From: Halichondria panicea
Lineage: Eukaryota > Porifera > Demospongiae > Suberitida > Halichondriidae
NCBI RefSeq assembly: GCF_963675165.1
Contig: NC_087382.1
Span: 1,612,001-1,676,000, forward strand
Reading direction: 5' to 3'
Length of the DNA: 64,000 nucleotides
The notes under the pieces are model-generated. The model was not told where the DNA came from. It ran no database searches and saw nothing but the letters and a program-made list of their open reading frames with translations. Positions 31,190 to 45,100 of this stretch are shown here, in pieces; within the stretch, counting starts at the first letter, position 1; each line of letters opens with the position of its first letter. A program made the translations under genes and the position numbers.

Positions 31190-31749
31190 CTTGGTTGAGT
31201 GAGATCAAAATGTCTATTGCAACTATATTATAATAGCTGCAAGCTAACCACATACAACAGACTATAGTATTGATCTAAGCACTGGAACAAAAATCGAACT
31301 AAGAATTTTAAACAGAAACTGAAATGCGAAATTCTATTTTCTTTGTCAACACACGCTGCTAGAGTAGGGGGAATACCAGGGAAAATCCTCAGGCATACAT
31401 ATACACTTCCGCAACACTGAAGGTAATCAGTACATGCATGTAATTGTATATACTGGAATCAGTCACTGGTCAAGCACTACACAGAAGGCTTCAAGGAAAG
31501 CAACTTACAGTACCTATATGTTACAGGAATGAATGACTCTCTCCGGTTATTCCTATTATAGAAAAAGCCTCGGTTAGGACGCCCTTTTTTATAACGCCCA
31601 TATACCACCATATAAAATCTTTTTTTTTGGTACATTGTTTCTAGAAAAATAATTATTTTTTACTGGTTCTATAATTAGAACGATTACGGTAGTAGAAGAA
31701 AGAGCCAGGATGAAGAACAAGGTTAGTAGCAAGGTAGCAATGAATCAAT

Positions 31750-32955
31750 ATGGAGCGGTATCCGTGCCAGTATTGGCGAGGCAATAGGTGAGCCAAAAAC
31801 CGAGCCGGGACAAGCGGGGCACTATCTCGACTTGCGCATGCGCACAAGGGCAATTCTAGCTGGAACACAATCCGAGCCGGGACAATAACTGAGCCAGTAA
31901 CTGAGCCACATGGCAGGCCAATAAGTGAGCCACATGGCGGGCCATATCCTGGGACACAATCTAGGGCACATGCATGTGTATACAGGGCCGGGGGAACCGG
32001 TCAGGTTGGTCAGGCAAAACCTGACCACTTTTTGCGCATTCACTTATATATTTGGTAACGGTCGTTAACATTAAAAATGAAAAATTAATCATAATCCTTA
32101 CTCAAAGGTGCTGGTAATAGCTAATAGACTAGTAGTACTGCAGGATCAGACTATCTACTGTCAGATCTAGCTGCAAGCCAGAAGAAAATGTCTCTCTCCA
32201 AACTGCAATCGAGTTCCTTTCAGTGTCCTCACATTGGTGCCTCTCCAAACCAGCAGAAGAACATCTCCTTCCTTTAAGGTATCATTCACCGTCACAGGAA
32301 AATTTTAGGTGCAACCTCATATACCTGTACCAATATTAATTTTTGTGATTGTCTCAATTAAAATGTCAATTTTCAAATTCATTAAAATATTACTCAAAAT
32401 GCACCAGAATGCACCAGCAAGCACCATTAAAAAAATTTTCCCGGGGGAGGACCCCCGGGCCCCCCCTTTATGGGTCCGGCCTGACCACTTCATATTTGCT
32501 TCCTCCGGCTCTGGTATAATATAAAATATAAACCAGAGAGAGTTGCTGATTATTTCATTCTGCCAAAGTGCTTCCATGTTCTATAATTTAGAGGACTTTT
32601 GTATAAGAAAAGAATGGGTGCATTAATAGTGTGCAATGAAGACTGGTTGGAAGTGCATAACTAGGCTACACTGCTGCAAGTTCACTAAGTTATATAGCGA
32701 TCTTTACCCACTATTAAACAGGAACTTTTCTAATAAGGCAATCTTTTTACCTCTCTAGGCAGATCAAACAGTGATGTATTTTGTGCTCAGGAGGAACATT
32801 TTATGACTCTCTCTTTGTTGGCTCAGGTAGTATTGTCCCGGCTCAGATTGTGTCCCAGCTAGAAATGCCCTTGTGCGCATGCGCAAATTGAGATTGTGCC
32901 CCGCTATTGTCCAGGCCTGGTTTGGCCAATACTGGCACGGATACCGCTCCATAAA
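31750..32955. mobile_element. Long inverted-repeat element (GGAGCGGTATCCGTGCCAG ends)
   Basis: The left part, from GGAGCGGTATCCGTGCCAGTATTGGC with repeated (C)GAGCC(G/A) motifs, returns in inverted order at 32815-32955. Copy 2 (55873-56672) is 0.8 kb because it lacks 31985-32515. The extra segment contains AACCTGACCAC and CCCGGGGGAGGACCCCCGGG and looks like a separate insertion. No coding sequence is recognised. Confidence 0.6.
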
Positions 32956-32956
32956 G

Positions 32957-33095
32957 CAAGCTCCATAATATTCATCCTGCATGTAGTAGCATGTCAAGCT
33001 CCATAATATTCATCCTGCATGTAGTAGCATGTAGTATCCTAAAGCAAGCTCCATAATATTCATCCTGCATGTAGTAGCATGTAGTAGATACAAGT
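32957..33095. repeat. Tandem repeat CAAGCTCCATAATATTCATCC
   Basis: Three units of CAAGCTCCATAATATTCATCCTGCATGTAGTAGCATGT occur with spacings of 38 and about 59 bp. Copy 2 has only one unit (56689-56710), interrupted there by a transposon. Confidence 0.9.
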
Positions 33096-33633
33096 GACGG
33101 CTGGAATGTAGACCTATCTGACTAGAAAAATATTTGCAATGCGTTGAAAAATTGCAGGATTGGCCGGGGGAACCACCAAAAAGCGTGGAAACAAGAAATC
33201 AGACGAGAGCAATCCATTACAATGTTATTCACATGTACTGGTAGTTTTCCATGTTTTCCCGGCCAATCCAAGCAATTTTTACTGGTGGGGTGATGACCGA
33301 TCTTATATATTATTAGCCTCGATCCCAGGCTGAGTTTTCGCTTTTATAACGGTTAGGCGAACAGCTAATATATAATATATCAATTTTGGAATGTGCGGGC
33401 ATATAATCATGATGATTTGTGATGAATTGATGTTCCTAATACACCCGTTGGGGTAGAATAATTTCATACTTGTAACTTTCGTATGATGTTTTACATCACG
33501 AAAATTTCTACCATACGAAAATAACCGGTGTCACAAAAACTCAATTCATTTCAAAACTGAAACTACAGTCATGTAAAAGCACAACACAAAATCACACATT
33601 TCTAAAATATCCTTTATCAAGTTGTTATGGTAA

Positions 33634-34490
33634 CTACTGGTCGCTAGGGGTGTCAGGTGACCTCGCTGGATTGGCCCCACCAGCCGAGCAATGAGAATGA
33701 ACATACTTCCAATATCCTGCCAGATCCTGGTCTCTGGAATACTCACTGAGTGAGCCACGCCTTCCCTGCACAAAATACAAGTCATGTGATATCACAGCTC
33801 ACCATACACTCAGAGGAGGTTTGACACGAGTACCTCGATTAGGCTAAAAAAATTGAGTTAATTAGTCACATGCAACAATGACTTTACTGTTGATTTTGCA
33901 CGTGACCAATCGTAATCGAGGTGCTCATGTCGCACCAGTACACTATACATGATATGTACATGTACATTATTATATAAAGTTATTTTAAACAGACCTTTCG
34001 AAAAGCTCTACAAAATGCAAAATTAGACAATACTTATCAAGTTACGGGCACTCAAATGGAAGTTACCTCTCAAAACAGGCCATTTTTCGACAACAAAAAA
34101 AACACCATGGACTGTGAGAAAATTATATGATTGTGCTTACTTGTCGACTGTTTGGATGAGGCGGATGTAGGCACAATAAGCGCCTGAGTCCCCCAACATC
34201 TGAACCTTGGGTGTGATCATGGACTGTTGTATGGCAGAGGGGGACGCAGGCACAGCGTGTGTGTGGGTGGGTGGGTGGGTGGAGTGTGTTAAGGTAGGGG
34301 TGGACAGTGTGTAAGGTGTGTGGAGAGTGTGGGGGTGGACAATGTGTGTGTGAGAGGTGTGCATGTGTGTGGAGAGTGTGGGGGTGGACAGTGTGTGTGT
34401 GTGTGTGTGGGGGGGGTTGGAACTTACAATGATGGTCAAAGTAGAACTTGTGGAACTCCATTCCAGTGACTAGTTGAGTGTCCACCGTTG
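33634..34490 (-). pseudogene. CaMKII association (hub) domain fragment, copy 1
   Basis: Three exon-like pieces: 34490-34428 (TVDTQLVTGMEFHKFYFDHH), 34223-34141 (SMITPKVQMLGDSGAYCAYI then RLIQTVDK) and 33765-33634 (EGVAHSVSIPETRIWQDI, then in another frame KYVHSHCSAGGANPARSPD and stop). They match in order the association domain that assembles CaM-kinase II into its ring. Pieces 2 and 3 join in phase; piece 1 to piece 2 is out of phase, with a G/T-rich low-complexity run between them. One base is missing at GATATTGGAAG. The kinase domain is absent. I treat it as a 3' gene fragment. Confidence 0.7.
34255..34425. repeat. GT/GGGTGG low-complexity tract
   Basis: Repeated GTGTGTGTGG and GGGGGTGGACA(G/A)TGTG units lie in the intron of the CaMKII-hub fragment. 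The proline/histidine-rich open frames on the minus strand here are artefacts of this tract. Confidence 0.85.
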
Positions 34491-34934
34491 CTACGGGGAG
34501 GCGGAAACATAATAAATATATACTCCCGTAGCTATATTAATAATAATATAAAATCAGAGATGGTTGGAGGTGGTTGGTACTAACCACCCAGGGTGTCATA
34601 CAGGATTTTGAAGAAGTACAGGGGGGAAATAAGAAAAGTAACTAGAAAATTTTGCTAAAAAAAAGGTCAACTGTTATTTCAATACCCTGTTAGTATGTAA
34701 AATTGCCAGCTAGGACTCCAACTAGTACCTAAATGCAAATTTTAGGGGGTGGGAATGTCCCCCCCTGTATGACACCCTGCCACCTCTACACGTATGCAAA
34801 AATAACCTTCTAGGCCTAGCCTGTCTACTATAATAATAGGCATACATTTGTGTTAATTGAGATTAAGGATTGAAAAATAGCCACCACTTTGAAAATTCTG
34901 GGCACATCATGATCTGTTACTATTAAATACGTAC

Positions 34935-35294
34935 ATTGGGTTGCCGTAGTAGCCGTGATTACAGGTTTGACAAGTATCCCCAGTGTATGGTTCCTGGCAC
35001 ACACACAGAGTGGAGTTACCAGGTCCCCCTCTAGCCGTACCGTGACCATTGCAGACTAGGACCGCTGTACAGGGACGGGGGAACAAGCATACAAACGTTA
35101 ACATTTTATTAATAATATCAATGATATTCACATTCGTGACGCATGAATACAGATAGCTACTTACCAGGTACGTATGTATATACATGTAAGATCTAGGAAC
35201 TCCACTAAGAGGTGATCGATCACACACACTTGTATAGGTACGTACCTCCAGTTAGTGCTTTAGTAGCAAGCAATGAAGACAAAGCCGTCCACAT
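34935..35294 (-). CDS. Signal peptide plus laminin-type EGF exons
   Basis: Exon 35294-35246 encodes MWTALSSLLATKALTG, a short signal-peptide-like start. Its GT donor joins in phase with exon 35064-34935, which encodes VCNGHGTARGG...LCVCQEPYTGDTCQTCNHGYYGNPM. The CNGHG and GYYGNP motifs and the cysteine spacing are those of laminin-type EGF modules of secreted or cell-surface proteins. A donor follows (CCAAT|GTACGT), so more exons should exist, but the next same-strand exon (34490) is out of phase and belongs to a CaMKII-like fragment. The gene is therefore partial. In copy 2 (near 59800) the first exon survives with ATG changed to GTG, and the EGF exon is deleted. Confidence 0.55.
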
Positions 35295-35520
35295 CAACAG
35301 ACAGGTCCGGTCCAGGGAGAGCTAGCCTGTATGGTCATTGTGGTGTACTCAGTGTACTGTAAGTCTGTAGCTAGCTGTAGGATGATGAATACTCTCAGTG
35401 GCCGGCAAGAATGGAGCAGTTCTTCCATTGTCGACAGTGGCTAGGAGAAATGGTTCCCAAGAGGTAGTTAGGTTAGGTGTGGGGTTAGAGCTTGAACACT
35501 GAAGATATCTCAGATGGAGC

Positions 35521-35815
35521 CTGTGCTTGTCCCTGTGGCAAAGAAGTTATTCAGCTGCTGCAACGTGCAACGTATAGAGCTCTTGTGAAAATGCTAAGGA
35601 AATATGTTAATTTTTGTAACTATGAAATAGCATTGTGTAACTTGCAATAATAGAATTGGCGATATTTACCAAATCACCAAACCAGCAAAGAGACCCTGCA
35701 ACTTAACTTACAGAGCTCTTGTAACTACTCGATCCTAAGAATGAGGAAATATGACATTGCTAGTAAAGTATTGAAACATTGCCAAGAGAATGGTAAACTT
35801 ACATAGTACATGTGT
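35521..35815 (+). pseudogene. Death-domain tail remnants, block B
   Basis: At 35521-35600, CLSLWQRSYSAAAT and YRALVKMLRK appear in shifted frames, and at 35708-35815 the MRKYDIASKV...KHC tail appears after a frame-breaking deletion. They parallel 4046-4318. Confidence 0.7.
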
Positions 35816-36051
35816 AGCGTAACATAATCTGTTTTGTGATGGATCCATGCTTGTGAGTAGAATTTGAATGCTCCTAATTTATACTAGGGATGCATTTGTG
35901 AGTCAGAAGTATGTGATCCTCTACCTGCCTACATTGTACGAGAGCTTAGCTTACAAGCCCCCTCATAACAATGACCTCAAGGACTGATAATGCATTTATC
36001 ATACACATGAATTGTGTCACATGACTATGTGCTACTGTTTCAATGTTACAG

Positions 36052-37085
36052 TGTTGTACAGTGCGTGAGGTGTGTGCCAAGTTCACCTCCATGCCATTGT
36101 CACTGAGGTGACGACTACTGTCTCAATACTAGCCCTTTAAAATGTACACATTTACAATCTGACCACTTTAATTACAAGTGGTTGTTAACGTGAGCTAGTT
36201 TGTAGTAGCTAATAGCAGATTTACTTCTGTTGGAAGGTCACATTTCATTGCTACCATTTGCTCACTGTACATGCAGGCGTATAAGTCGGTTGTCATTTGA
36301 ATATTCCTTCTCTTAATTAGAGTGTGTGAGGAGGAGGTCAAGGCGAGGATGGGATTGGTGGAGTGTGTCAACCACAACCTAGTGGAGCCCTACCATCATC
36401 TACGAGAAACACGGTGACTATGTACTCTGAACCTTCATACCTTGGTTACTACACAGCTAACCAGTGTTTAAATCTAGTGCCTGGATAGTCTGTATCAGCA
36501 GTTGTATTATTATAAAGTGAAACCTCCGAAAATGTATGCAGCATTTATTTGTGACGTTTGTTCTCTGTATTGAGCCTGAGGTGGTCCTTTATTCAGTGGT
36601 ACCTATAATGTAAGAAAGTGATTTTGTAGACTGAAGCAGTGTCCTTTGTAACTACACAGAGAGATGTTTAATTGAGTGTCTCTTATTCAGAGGGTCCTTT
36701 ATCAGAGGTTCCACTGGTATTCATATTGATGTTGGTACTGTGTTTCCTGTGTAGGTGAGTATGTTGCACAGATGAAGTTCACTCTGCTGCTAATGCCCAA
36801 TGGACCACAAAGGTGAACATCTGAAACTCTCCTGCCTGTACAATTCATGTTGTGTAGTGCAGGCTGTGTGTATCACAGTGTTCTGTAGTGCATGAAGTTT
36901 GAGGTGTACGTACGTATGACATCATTGCCATTGTTTGTCTGGTGTGTTCATGCACTGTATTGGTTTGATTGTGTGTACACTACAACATTCAGTGATTGTC
37001 ATTCCCCACAGACTCACCAGTGGCTCCTTTGACCCTGTATGAGCTAGTGTCTTCACAGCTGAAACTGGAAGACCCTCAACTGAAT
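36052..37085 (+). pseudogene. PA2G4/EBP1 3' gene fragment, copy B (most complete)
   Basis: Exons 36052-36107, 36321-36413, 36755-36812 and 37012-37085. The first two join in phase as VREVCAKFTSMPLSLR then VCEEEVKARMGLVECV. After the shared frame break at CTACGAG, the third joins in phase as EKHGEYVAQMKFTLLL and the fourth as LTSGSFDPA, before the second shared break. This is the copy from which the family identification is clearest; the human protein has closely similar text (ARMGVVEC, FVAQFKFTVLLMPNGP, ITSGPFEPDLY). Confidence 0.8.
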
Positions 37086-37219
37086 GTGAGTACATACAAA
37101 TTAGCTCTATTAATTAGGACAGTCAGTTATTTCATGGGAAATTCCTTTAAACCTGTTCCAAGGTCTGTTTCAAAGCTTTCAGAAAATCATAAAAATTGGG
37201 AAATTAGATCAATGATACT

Positions 37220-37770
37220 TAGTCTAGTTACGGCCATTGAAACCCCCCCCCCTCCGTTTAATTGCTCCTTGGAGGGTGATCGAGCCGGACCATGTTTGAT
37301 GACTGGTTAGGCAGCCCCTTTAATGCAACCCGCTAGTTAAATAATAATCAGGCGTTTCTATTGCTCCCCTAATTAAGTACTTGGGGGTAAAGACGTGGCC
37401 TAACCACCAGTCATAGCTTCAGCTCAGTCATGTCCTAACCACATGCAGAGAAGCTTTTAGAAAATCATTGACAACGATGCTTATTTATGGCAAGAGCACT
37501 TATCTACTCTTGGTTACGGCAATTAAACTGCACAACCCTCCCCCATCCGTTAATTAATGGTTCGGGGACTCTTTTAGCTGCCATGCATAACTTGAATTCC
37601 CTGTATTTAATGTTTAGAAAGTATGAAGGTCTCTTTAAAATATCATAAAATTGTACATGTAAAATTGGATCAGTTACGGCCATTGACAGTTGTTCAACCC
37701 TCCCTCTGTTTAATCAATGGTTTGGGACTCTTTTAGCTCCCATATAACTTAAATTCTTAGGTATTTAATT
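37220..37770. repeat. Degenerate tandem repeat, block B copy
   Basis: Same three-unit GTTACGGCCATTGA array as at 5590-6170. Confidence 0.6.
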
Positions 37771-37999
37771 TTTAGTGTATAGAAAATAGCTAATGCTTGC
37801 TCTTCATATCTGTTGTTCCATATTCCGTTCCATTCCGCATTCCTCCTTTTACAACAAGCCTTTCCACTTCCTCCTATTGTGTACTACCAGCCATATACAG
37901 TGTATTGTACATGTACTGAGTCTATTTGTTCACATTACATGTACTTAGGTCTCCAGTGTGTGGGCGTATCATGCTCTAACCATTTCCTCTCTCCTGCAG

Positions 38000-38298
38000 G
38001 TAACGCTGGCTACAGTGTGCTGGTGAGCTGCAGTGAGAAGATAGTCCAGTCACTCTCTGAGGACCCAAAGGCCTTGGCCCTCCACCTCCTGTCAGCTAGG
38101 CTCATCACTGTGTCCATTCTTGAGAAAACCAACGAGTATGTGAATGAGACCAAGAGAGAGAAGGTCACCAGACTGTACACTGCCCTGCTGGGTGTGGTCA
38201 AACACCACCCCCACAAGTACCACGAGTTTGTCTCCACTCTCAGACTCAACCCACTACACTCTGACTTGGTCACACAATTAGATAGCAAGTACACATAG
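38000..38298 (+). CDS. CARD-like terminal exon, copy B
   Basis: Begins after TCTCCTGCAG and ends at TAG (38296-38298), 99 residues. It differs from copy A by one extra residue (ALHLLSARLITVS against ALLLSVGLITVS) and a few substitutions (KVTRLYTALL, PLHSDLV). Open and conserved, which argues that the exon is, or recently was, under selection. It ends 214 bp before the ankyrin gene start. Confidence 0.55.
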
Positions 38299-38512
38299 TT
38301 TGTCTACACGTACGTACATATACATAATTATGATTGTGCGTACCATCATTCTTTTTGTACTTGAGATTGACCTTGAATTTATACATGTACTCACTTAATT
38401 GTTGCATGTTTGAGCTGAAGCTGTGAAAGTGTAATTATTATTGCATATTGATCAAGCATGAATGTCAGTAAGGAGGGGTCCAAACAAAGGGGCGTGGATA
38501 CTATCCAAGAAA

Positions 38513-41500
38513 ATGGACATACACAAAGCTGCCAATGCTGGTGACTTGAGTGCTTTAAAAGATGCCATCAAGAGGGGAGAGGATGTCAACAGTGTGGATG
38601 AGGTAAGCTGGTTTGTGGGTATGTAGAGCTGAAGCTGTGAAAGTCTGTTTTTGCTACTGTCATGCTAATTAATAATAATATACGAATGTACGATATCCCT
38701 TGATTCCATGCTTTAGTCTTGTCCCCAAATATTGTCTGTCTATCTCAAATGAGAGGCAAGGTTGTCGGTCACCATACAGCTGTATTTCAGGCTATAGTAA
38801 TGAGGGAGCAAACCACTTCAGAACCATACTGTGGTGATAGATAGTTGATGCATGTGCTCTGTCACTGGAATAACTGTGGACATGGAAAATTGAATTTGAT
38901 TCGACTATTATTTTCAGTCGTGTGTAGATTTTAATCTGCTGTCGCTCAACTACGAGCTAGCTTGCTGAAAGGTTAGAGTTAGTGTTATGTACTTTCGTGT
39001 GTGGGTGGATGATGTCAGATGCAACCACTCTCTATTATGCCAATCCCCCTTACCGTCTATCACACAGATGTGTTTTCAAAAGTTACATATACTCTCACTC
39101 TTGTAGTATGGGAGGACTCCACTCTTAAAGGCAGCCAGTGGAGGTCACACTGACTGTGTTAAAGAGCTGCTCTCCTCAGGAGCCGTGGTGGACCTGGCTG
39201 ATGAGGTGAGTATCTGATACTGAACTGATGTGTCTATAGTACGGTGGCCCTGAGGTACACACATTGTAGGCTCGAGGCTACGGCAATTCTCTACGTCAAT
39301 TCAACTGAGGCCAGCTCCATTGAACTGAGGCTATGGCAATTCACTAATGTACTTTTATAAGAAGAGGTCTTCAATGTTACAAAATCAGAAATGAGTCTCC
39401 AAGCTTCTCCAAGCAAGTTTGTGAAGAACTAAGGGGGTGGATTAGTGCTAACAGAATAGTTACCTATAGGCTATAGCTAATGACTCTATATACCGTTGAG
39501 GTCTGTAGCCTCTGCTTTAGCCATGACAGACAGATAGAGTGTGATTTTCTATTTAAAACACACCTGACATAATTATTTCTAGGGAGTTGAATTGACATAA
39601 GGAATTGCCGTAGCCTCGAGCCTACTATGTGTGTACCTCAGGGCCACCATACTATAGGCAGCATGTTCGTGATCATGCATGTACGTACAATTATGGACAT
39701 TGCCGGCATTTAAAACCCTTATTATGTTTTGCCTATAAGATATACTATTAATTTGTGTACAAACTGGGCTACATACATTTTCTTGCATGTTGTACACTAT
39801 TACTGGCATTTTCATAGACTATAATTATAGTGATACATTGTACAGTATATACTAGCCTCGTTCTTAGGCCGAGGTGTCTCTAAAATAACGCTAGGTCGCC
39901 ATGCAACTAGGCCTGGTGAAGATTGCATATGGGCAAGGGCACCCTATTCTCAGAATCATCTGACTTCGTATTGAGCTATTTTTAGAACTGCCCACAAAAA
40001 CGCCCACGCATAACCTTTGACCGCACAAGGTAAATCAAAGTCTTTTTTTATATATCTGCAGGTACTAGGTAGCTAGCTATAGCTCGATTGCAGCATAGTA
40101 AAACTAGTTCTCAGCAGCAGTATGGCTCGTACTAGCAGTGTCAAAGGCAAAGGCAAACCATCCAACAGTTGCAACTCCAAGAAAATGAAACCTAGGTACC
40201 TGTCTTCCTGAGTCTCTGGTACTTAACAATGCGCCCAGCACTTAACTTCCCGCTCTAAGGGGTTGTCTTAGACCTGGCTGGACTAGGACTGGTCATGACA
40301 CTTCTCTAAAATAATACTGCACTGTTAATGTTAGCTAGCTAGCTAGCAAAGGCAGCTCTGATGTACATGCCCATAATTATAACTCCGTAAACAACACCGC
40401 CCACTTCTTCACGTCCGTATACTGGATTCTATTTTTAGCATATCCGGTCTCTGATACGAAGTTGGATGAGTACGTATGGTACATAGTGAGTTGCATGCCC
40501 TCTTCTCTGTATACGCCCTTGATATGGGCGTAGTTTCAGATCTAACAAATTTCAATTATTTCTCCGTAAAAGCTGCCGTAATCACAAAAATAGCTCCGTG
40601 TTACAAAATATCTCTTGAAGAAAGCTAACCTAGCTAACTAGCTAACTAGGTATTAGATCTAGGTGGTAGCTATCAAGTTGTGTCAAACAAGAGGCCCCCC
40701 TCAATGAGCGTCAGGTCCAAGCTGTCAACTCCAGTGTGAAGGAAGGGACATTTTGTGTGGTTCCCTACTGTGCTACCAGTTGCTGTAGACAATGAACTTG
40801 GAAGCCATTAGCTCGATCTACCTGGACATATAGCATAGGTGTATTTTGTGTTGCTAGGGTTATAAACTAGTTATGACACGTGCACTCGGGATGCATGGTG
40901 TGTATTGCACTCAGCCCTCGGGCCAATATCATATTTCTTTGTCATTTCTCTAGCTGTATGCATTCGTTATGGACAATAATTATACAATTTATACCAGATA
41001 CAATCTATCCCATGCAGGCCTAGTTGGCGACCTAGCATTATTTTAGAGACAATTAACTCGGCCTGGGAACGAGGCTAAGTGTATACATGCAGTTGTAGAT
41101 GTACTATTATGAACTTACATGTGCTGACAATTACATTTCCCTGTGGATTTTAGTGCTTTAAACTGACGTACTAGCCGGTTTATTTACATGTACTGTACTA
41201 GCTGGCTTAATACGTATGACTGTTGTGCTTGTGTTCTCACTCTAGGATGTGGTTGGAAATGTAGAGCAATGAATGTCTGTATTGGTGTTCAATGTACATT
41301 CATATTGTGTTGTCACTGTCTCCACTCTTGCAGTATGGGGACACTCCACTCATGCAGGCAACCTACATGAAAAAGGAAGATACTGTGAAGGAGCTTCTCT
41401 CATCAGGGGCTTCTCCTCTCTGCACTAATAAAGTGAGCACATGTACTTTATAGAGTACATAGTTGCGTAGTTATACTTAACAAACAGCTTTACATGTACT

Positions 41501-42040
41501 GTACACCTATACCTCTTACAGTAGTTAATGACTGAACAGAGCTGTCATTTGTACCTGAACAGATATACCCAACCTCTTAATATGCAATTATCTTTGCCAG
41601 TATTGCTCTGTCAGCAAAGTACATGTCATACGCATTAGACCACTTTACCTCTTACAATGTATGTCTCATCCCTTCATATGATCATCATCACAGTTTGGAA
41701 AGACTGCTCTGATGTGGGCCAAGTCATCAGGTAACACTTCAATAATCAAATTGCTTGAGGAAGCTGCTGAATCACATGTGAGTCCATACCTCAATAATGC
41801 ACACACTGCATGATCATGATGGTGTTTTAGTTTATTGTGCCAAATAATTAAATAGTGCATACATTATTATATGTACATCGAATAAACATTCTTTTTTACG
41901 AGTATTTTGCTATTTTGACAATTTAAGATCATAAGCTCATACTTTTAAATACTGTCCATTAACTGTATGGAGTGCAAACTACAGTTCCAATATTACACAC
42001 ACCCAAACAAGCATGAATACCATTACATGTGCCCCCCCCC

Positions 42041-42105
<65 letters not shown>

Positions 42106-45100
42106 AGTCACGTTCGCAGTCTGTTCCAGTCCTACCCAAGAACTGGACTGTCGTTACTGACACAGAAACGTGAGTGAATATTGCACAGTTGAGTCACTAG
42201 CTTTATGAATGTGAGTCAACTTTAGGAAGAAGCCAGTCTACCAGAACAAGGCAGCAGGGGAAACTCTGTCCACACCACCTGGATGTAAGTGTGTGCTTGT
42301 GCTGTATCCAGTACATGGTTCTGTGTTTTACCTCCTGTGTAGATCCCCTGCACCAAACCTCCGCACACCCTGATGTCACTTTTTACGACGAGCCTCAAGA
42401 GAAGGAGTTCACCTCCAGTGGTGGCCATGCCGACTTTGATAATGGTGTTCAAGTGACTGTTCCAGCTAATGCTGTCCCAGCAGGGACCTCTGTGGGCATT
42501 AAAGTCCAACCCAGCCTTGCCTCCAAAGAGGTATTTGTGATGCCTGAGGGCATTCAGTCTGCCAGTCCGTCCTACTTGATCTCTGGTGAAGGTCTAAACG
42601 GAGAGGTGACCCTGAGCATGGAGCATCATGTACGAGTGTCCACCCAACAAGAAGCTGATGACCTCCTCTTTCTCCAAGCTGACTCGTCTCCCAAGAGATC
42701 TGGTTCTCATAGTGTCTATGAGTACCAGGAAATACCAGAGGGGAGGTCAAAGTTCACTCCTGGAGGGAACACTGGGAGACTGACGCTGGGCACACGGCTG
42801 AAGAACTTCTTCAAAATTGGACGGAAAAATAGAGGTTAATACTTAGAAAAATAAATGACTTCCAATTGACCGATTATAATTATTATATGTACAGGCAACA
42901 CAGACAGTAACCTCTACACTGTCAGAGTCTACCGGTCTCCTCCACAAACAACTGAGGACAGGATAGCCATCATTGTAGCCAGTCTCTGTGGGAGCTTATA
43001 CGCTAAGGTAAGATTGCTCAATTGAAGTGTGCTCATTTTATGTATCTACAGTTTCTGGAGACGCTTGATACAGTGTTGATCCCACGAGACTATCCTGAAG
43101 TGTCTTCAAAGTCAATTGACAGGACAAGTCAAGGACCACTGACGTTTGTTGATATGTGTGCCACTCTCAACATTCCCCCAGTGCAGGGATGGTCTGTGGA
43201 ACCAGACAAAGAATTGGTAAAATGTGAAGTTGGACATAGTATTACTCTTAAAATCACATTCTCTTCATTTTCAGATCTTGCGTAGTGGAGTGGATCAGCC
43301 TGAGGTAGAGAAGTTCAGACCTGAGGATCTCCACGACTACCCTCCCAGGATAATCTGCAGGTTCTTCCCTGAGGAGAATGCTCCCAAGAGAACCGCCTGT
43401 ACCATATCCTTGTCTGGACTACTGCCACTGGTCGAATTTTACGTATCATTGACAGCACCCACCCCCAAAGTTGCTGTGGATACTACTAAACTACAGGTAT
43501 TCACATTTGTACAGTGTAGCCTCTTGAAATGGTGTAGTGGGTACCTTTGGCAAACTAAATTTTACTCCTAGATAGATTTGTCCTCTTTGTAGATTCTACT
43601 TGCACAGTTGTGTATAAGTTAATTAATGCACACACAGTGTTTGTTTACAATGTACATTGTAGTTAAGTCTCATTCCAATTTGTTTAGGAGGCCACTGATG
43701 AGTTGAGAAGGTCTGCCCTGGCTGTGAGTGACACACAACTTGGCTCTACTGTGAAGAGTGTAGTGTCTCTGATGGAGAGAATGACTGCTGCTCTGAGGTA
43801 CCACTCAATTGTCTAGTGGAAGTCTGATTATCCTTTTTTTCTTCTGAAGGTCATCTTCTCTGAGTGAGCTGACAGGCCACACTGACTCCATACGGACAGA
43901 GATAGCGTCTGTCCTTGTAGTGACCAGGAGAGTTGTCCAGGAGTGCACAGTACAGAGCATCAGTGAGAACATGAGAGCCAGTCTCTCTAAGATGGAGACT
44001 TTATCTCACCAGCTTTGTCAAGTGACGAAGGTCAAACTCAGATACTGTCTAGGTGAGAACGTGTGTTTATGATATCAAGTGTTAGCTCTCATTCTCAATG
44101 GTACAGACCAGTCAGAGGAGACAGCTGCTCTTGTTGACCTGGTGGATAATGGAGCTAATCTGTTGAGAGTTGTAGACTGTCTACTCAGGGACATCCGCAC
44201 ACTCAGTGGAGTCAGTGGTGAGTTTACATTGTCAGAGTCTGTGTATCGGTATCTACCTACCGTATAGCGGGTATATTTCTAAGGTATAAATTTTCGCGGA
44301 AATGCCTTTAGAAATTAATGTTTTCGCGGATTTGATTTTTGTGAAATAGCAGCCTATTTGCAGCATGCATGCATACGATATTAAATTCTCGGTACATGCT
44401 TAATCCATGACAACCACGAACATGTATACCCTCTATACGGTATTATGTTTTGATTTTAGATCAATGATACTCTGCTGCTCAACAGCAACCACCCTCCCTC
44501 CGTTTCTTTCAGCTTCCATAACATGGCAGTTACAGTAGGATACCATATTTGAATTGTCCAAGAGGGGCAAACCATATCCAACAGGAGGGTGGCAAAAGCC
44601 TCCCTAATTTCCCCTTGAGATTAATATCCACGTATAGTTTTTTGTCGAAATTTGCTGTTTTTTTTCTCCTCCCAAAACTTATAGCCAATGTATGTAGAGC
44701 TACAAAATGCATCTTTTAGTAGTTAAGTTATGACCTCCTGAAAGAAGCTAGCGTAATAGCTAGGTGCCATATTCCTTTCCACTTCCACTGTATTGTACAT
44801 ACTACATGTACTGTACTTAGTGCTCCAGTGTGTGGGCGTATCATGCTCTAACCATTTCCTCTTTCACACAGATGTATTGTCATTGTATTGAACTGCATGC
44901 AATCCACGTACACCATTTCCTTTGCTGACCCTCACCCTATCCACACTACAGGCCTGGCAGAGAGGATAGACATTGAACACCCTCTACTCAACAACAAGAT
45001 TGACAGAAAAGAGTTCGCATATTTGGCCGCTTACTTCGACGACGTGATATTGTACTCTCAGGCATTGGAACTCACTCCTCCTGAGCAAGCTGATGTGAGG

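Noticed and set aside
34123-34485. Pro/His/Thr-rich proteins on the minus strand
   Set aside because: They are translations of the GT/GGGTGG tract.
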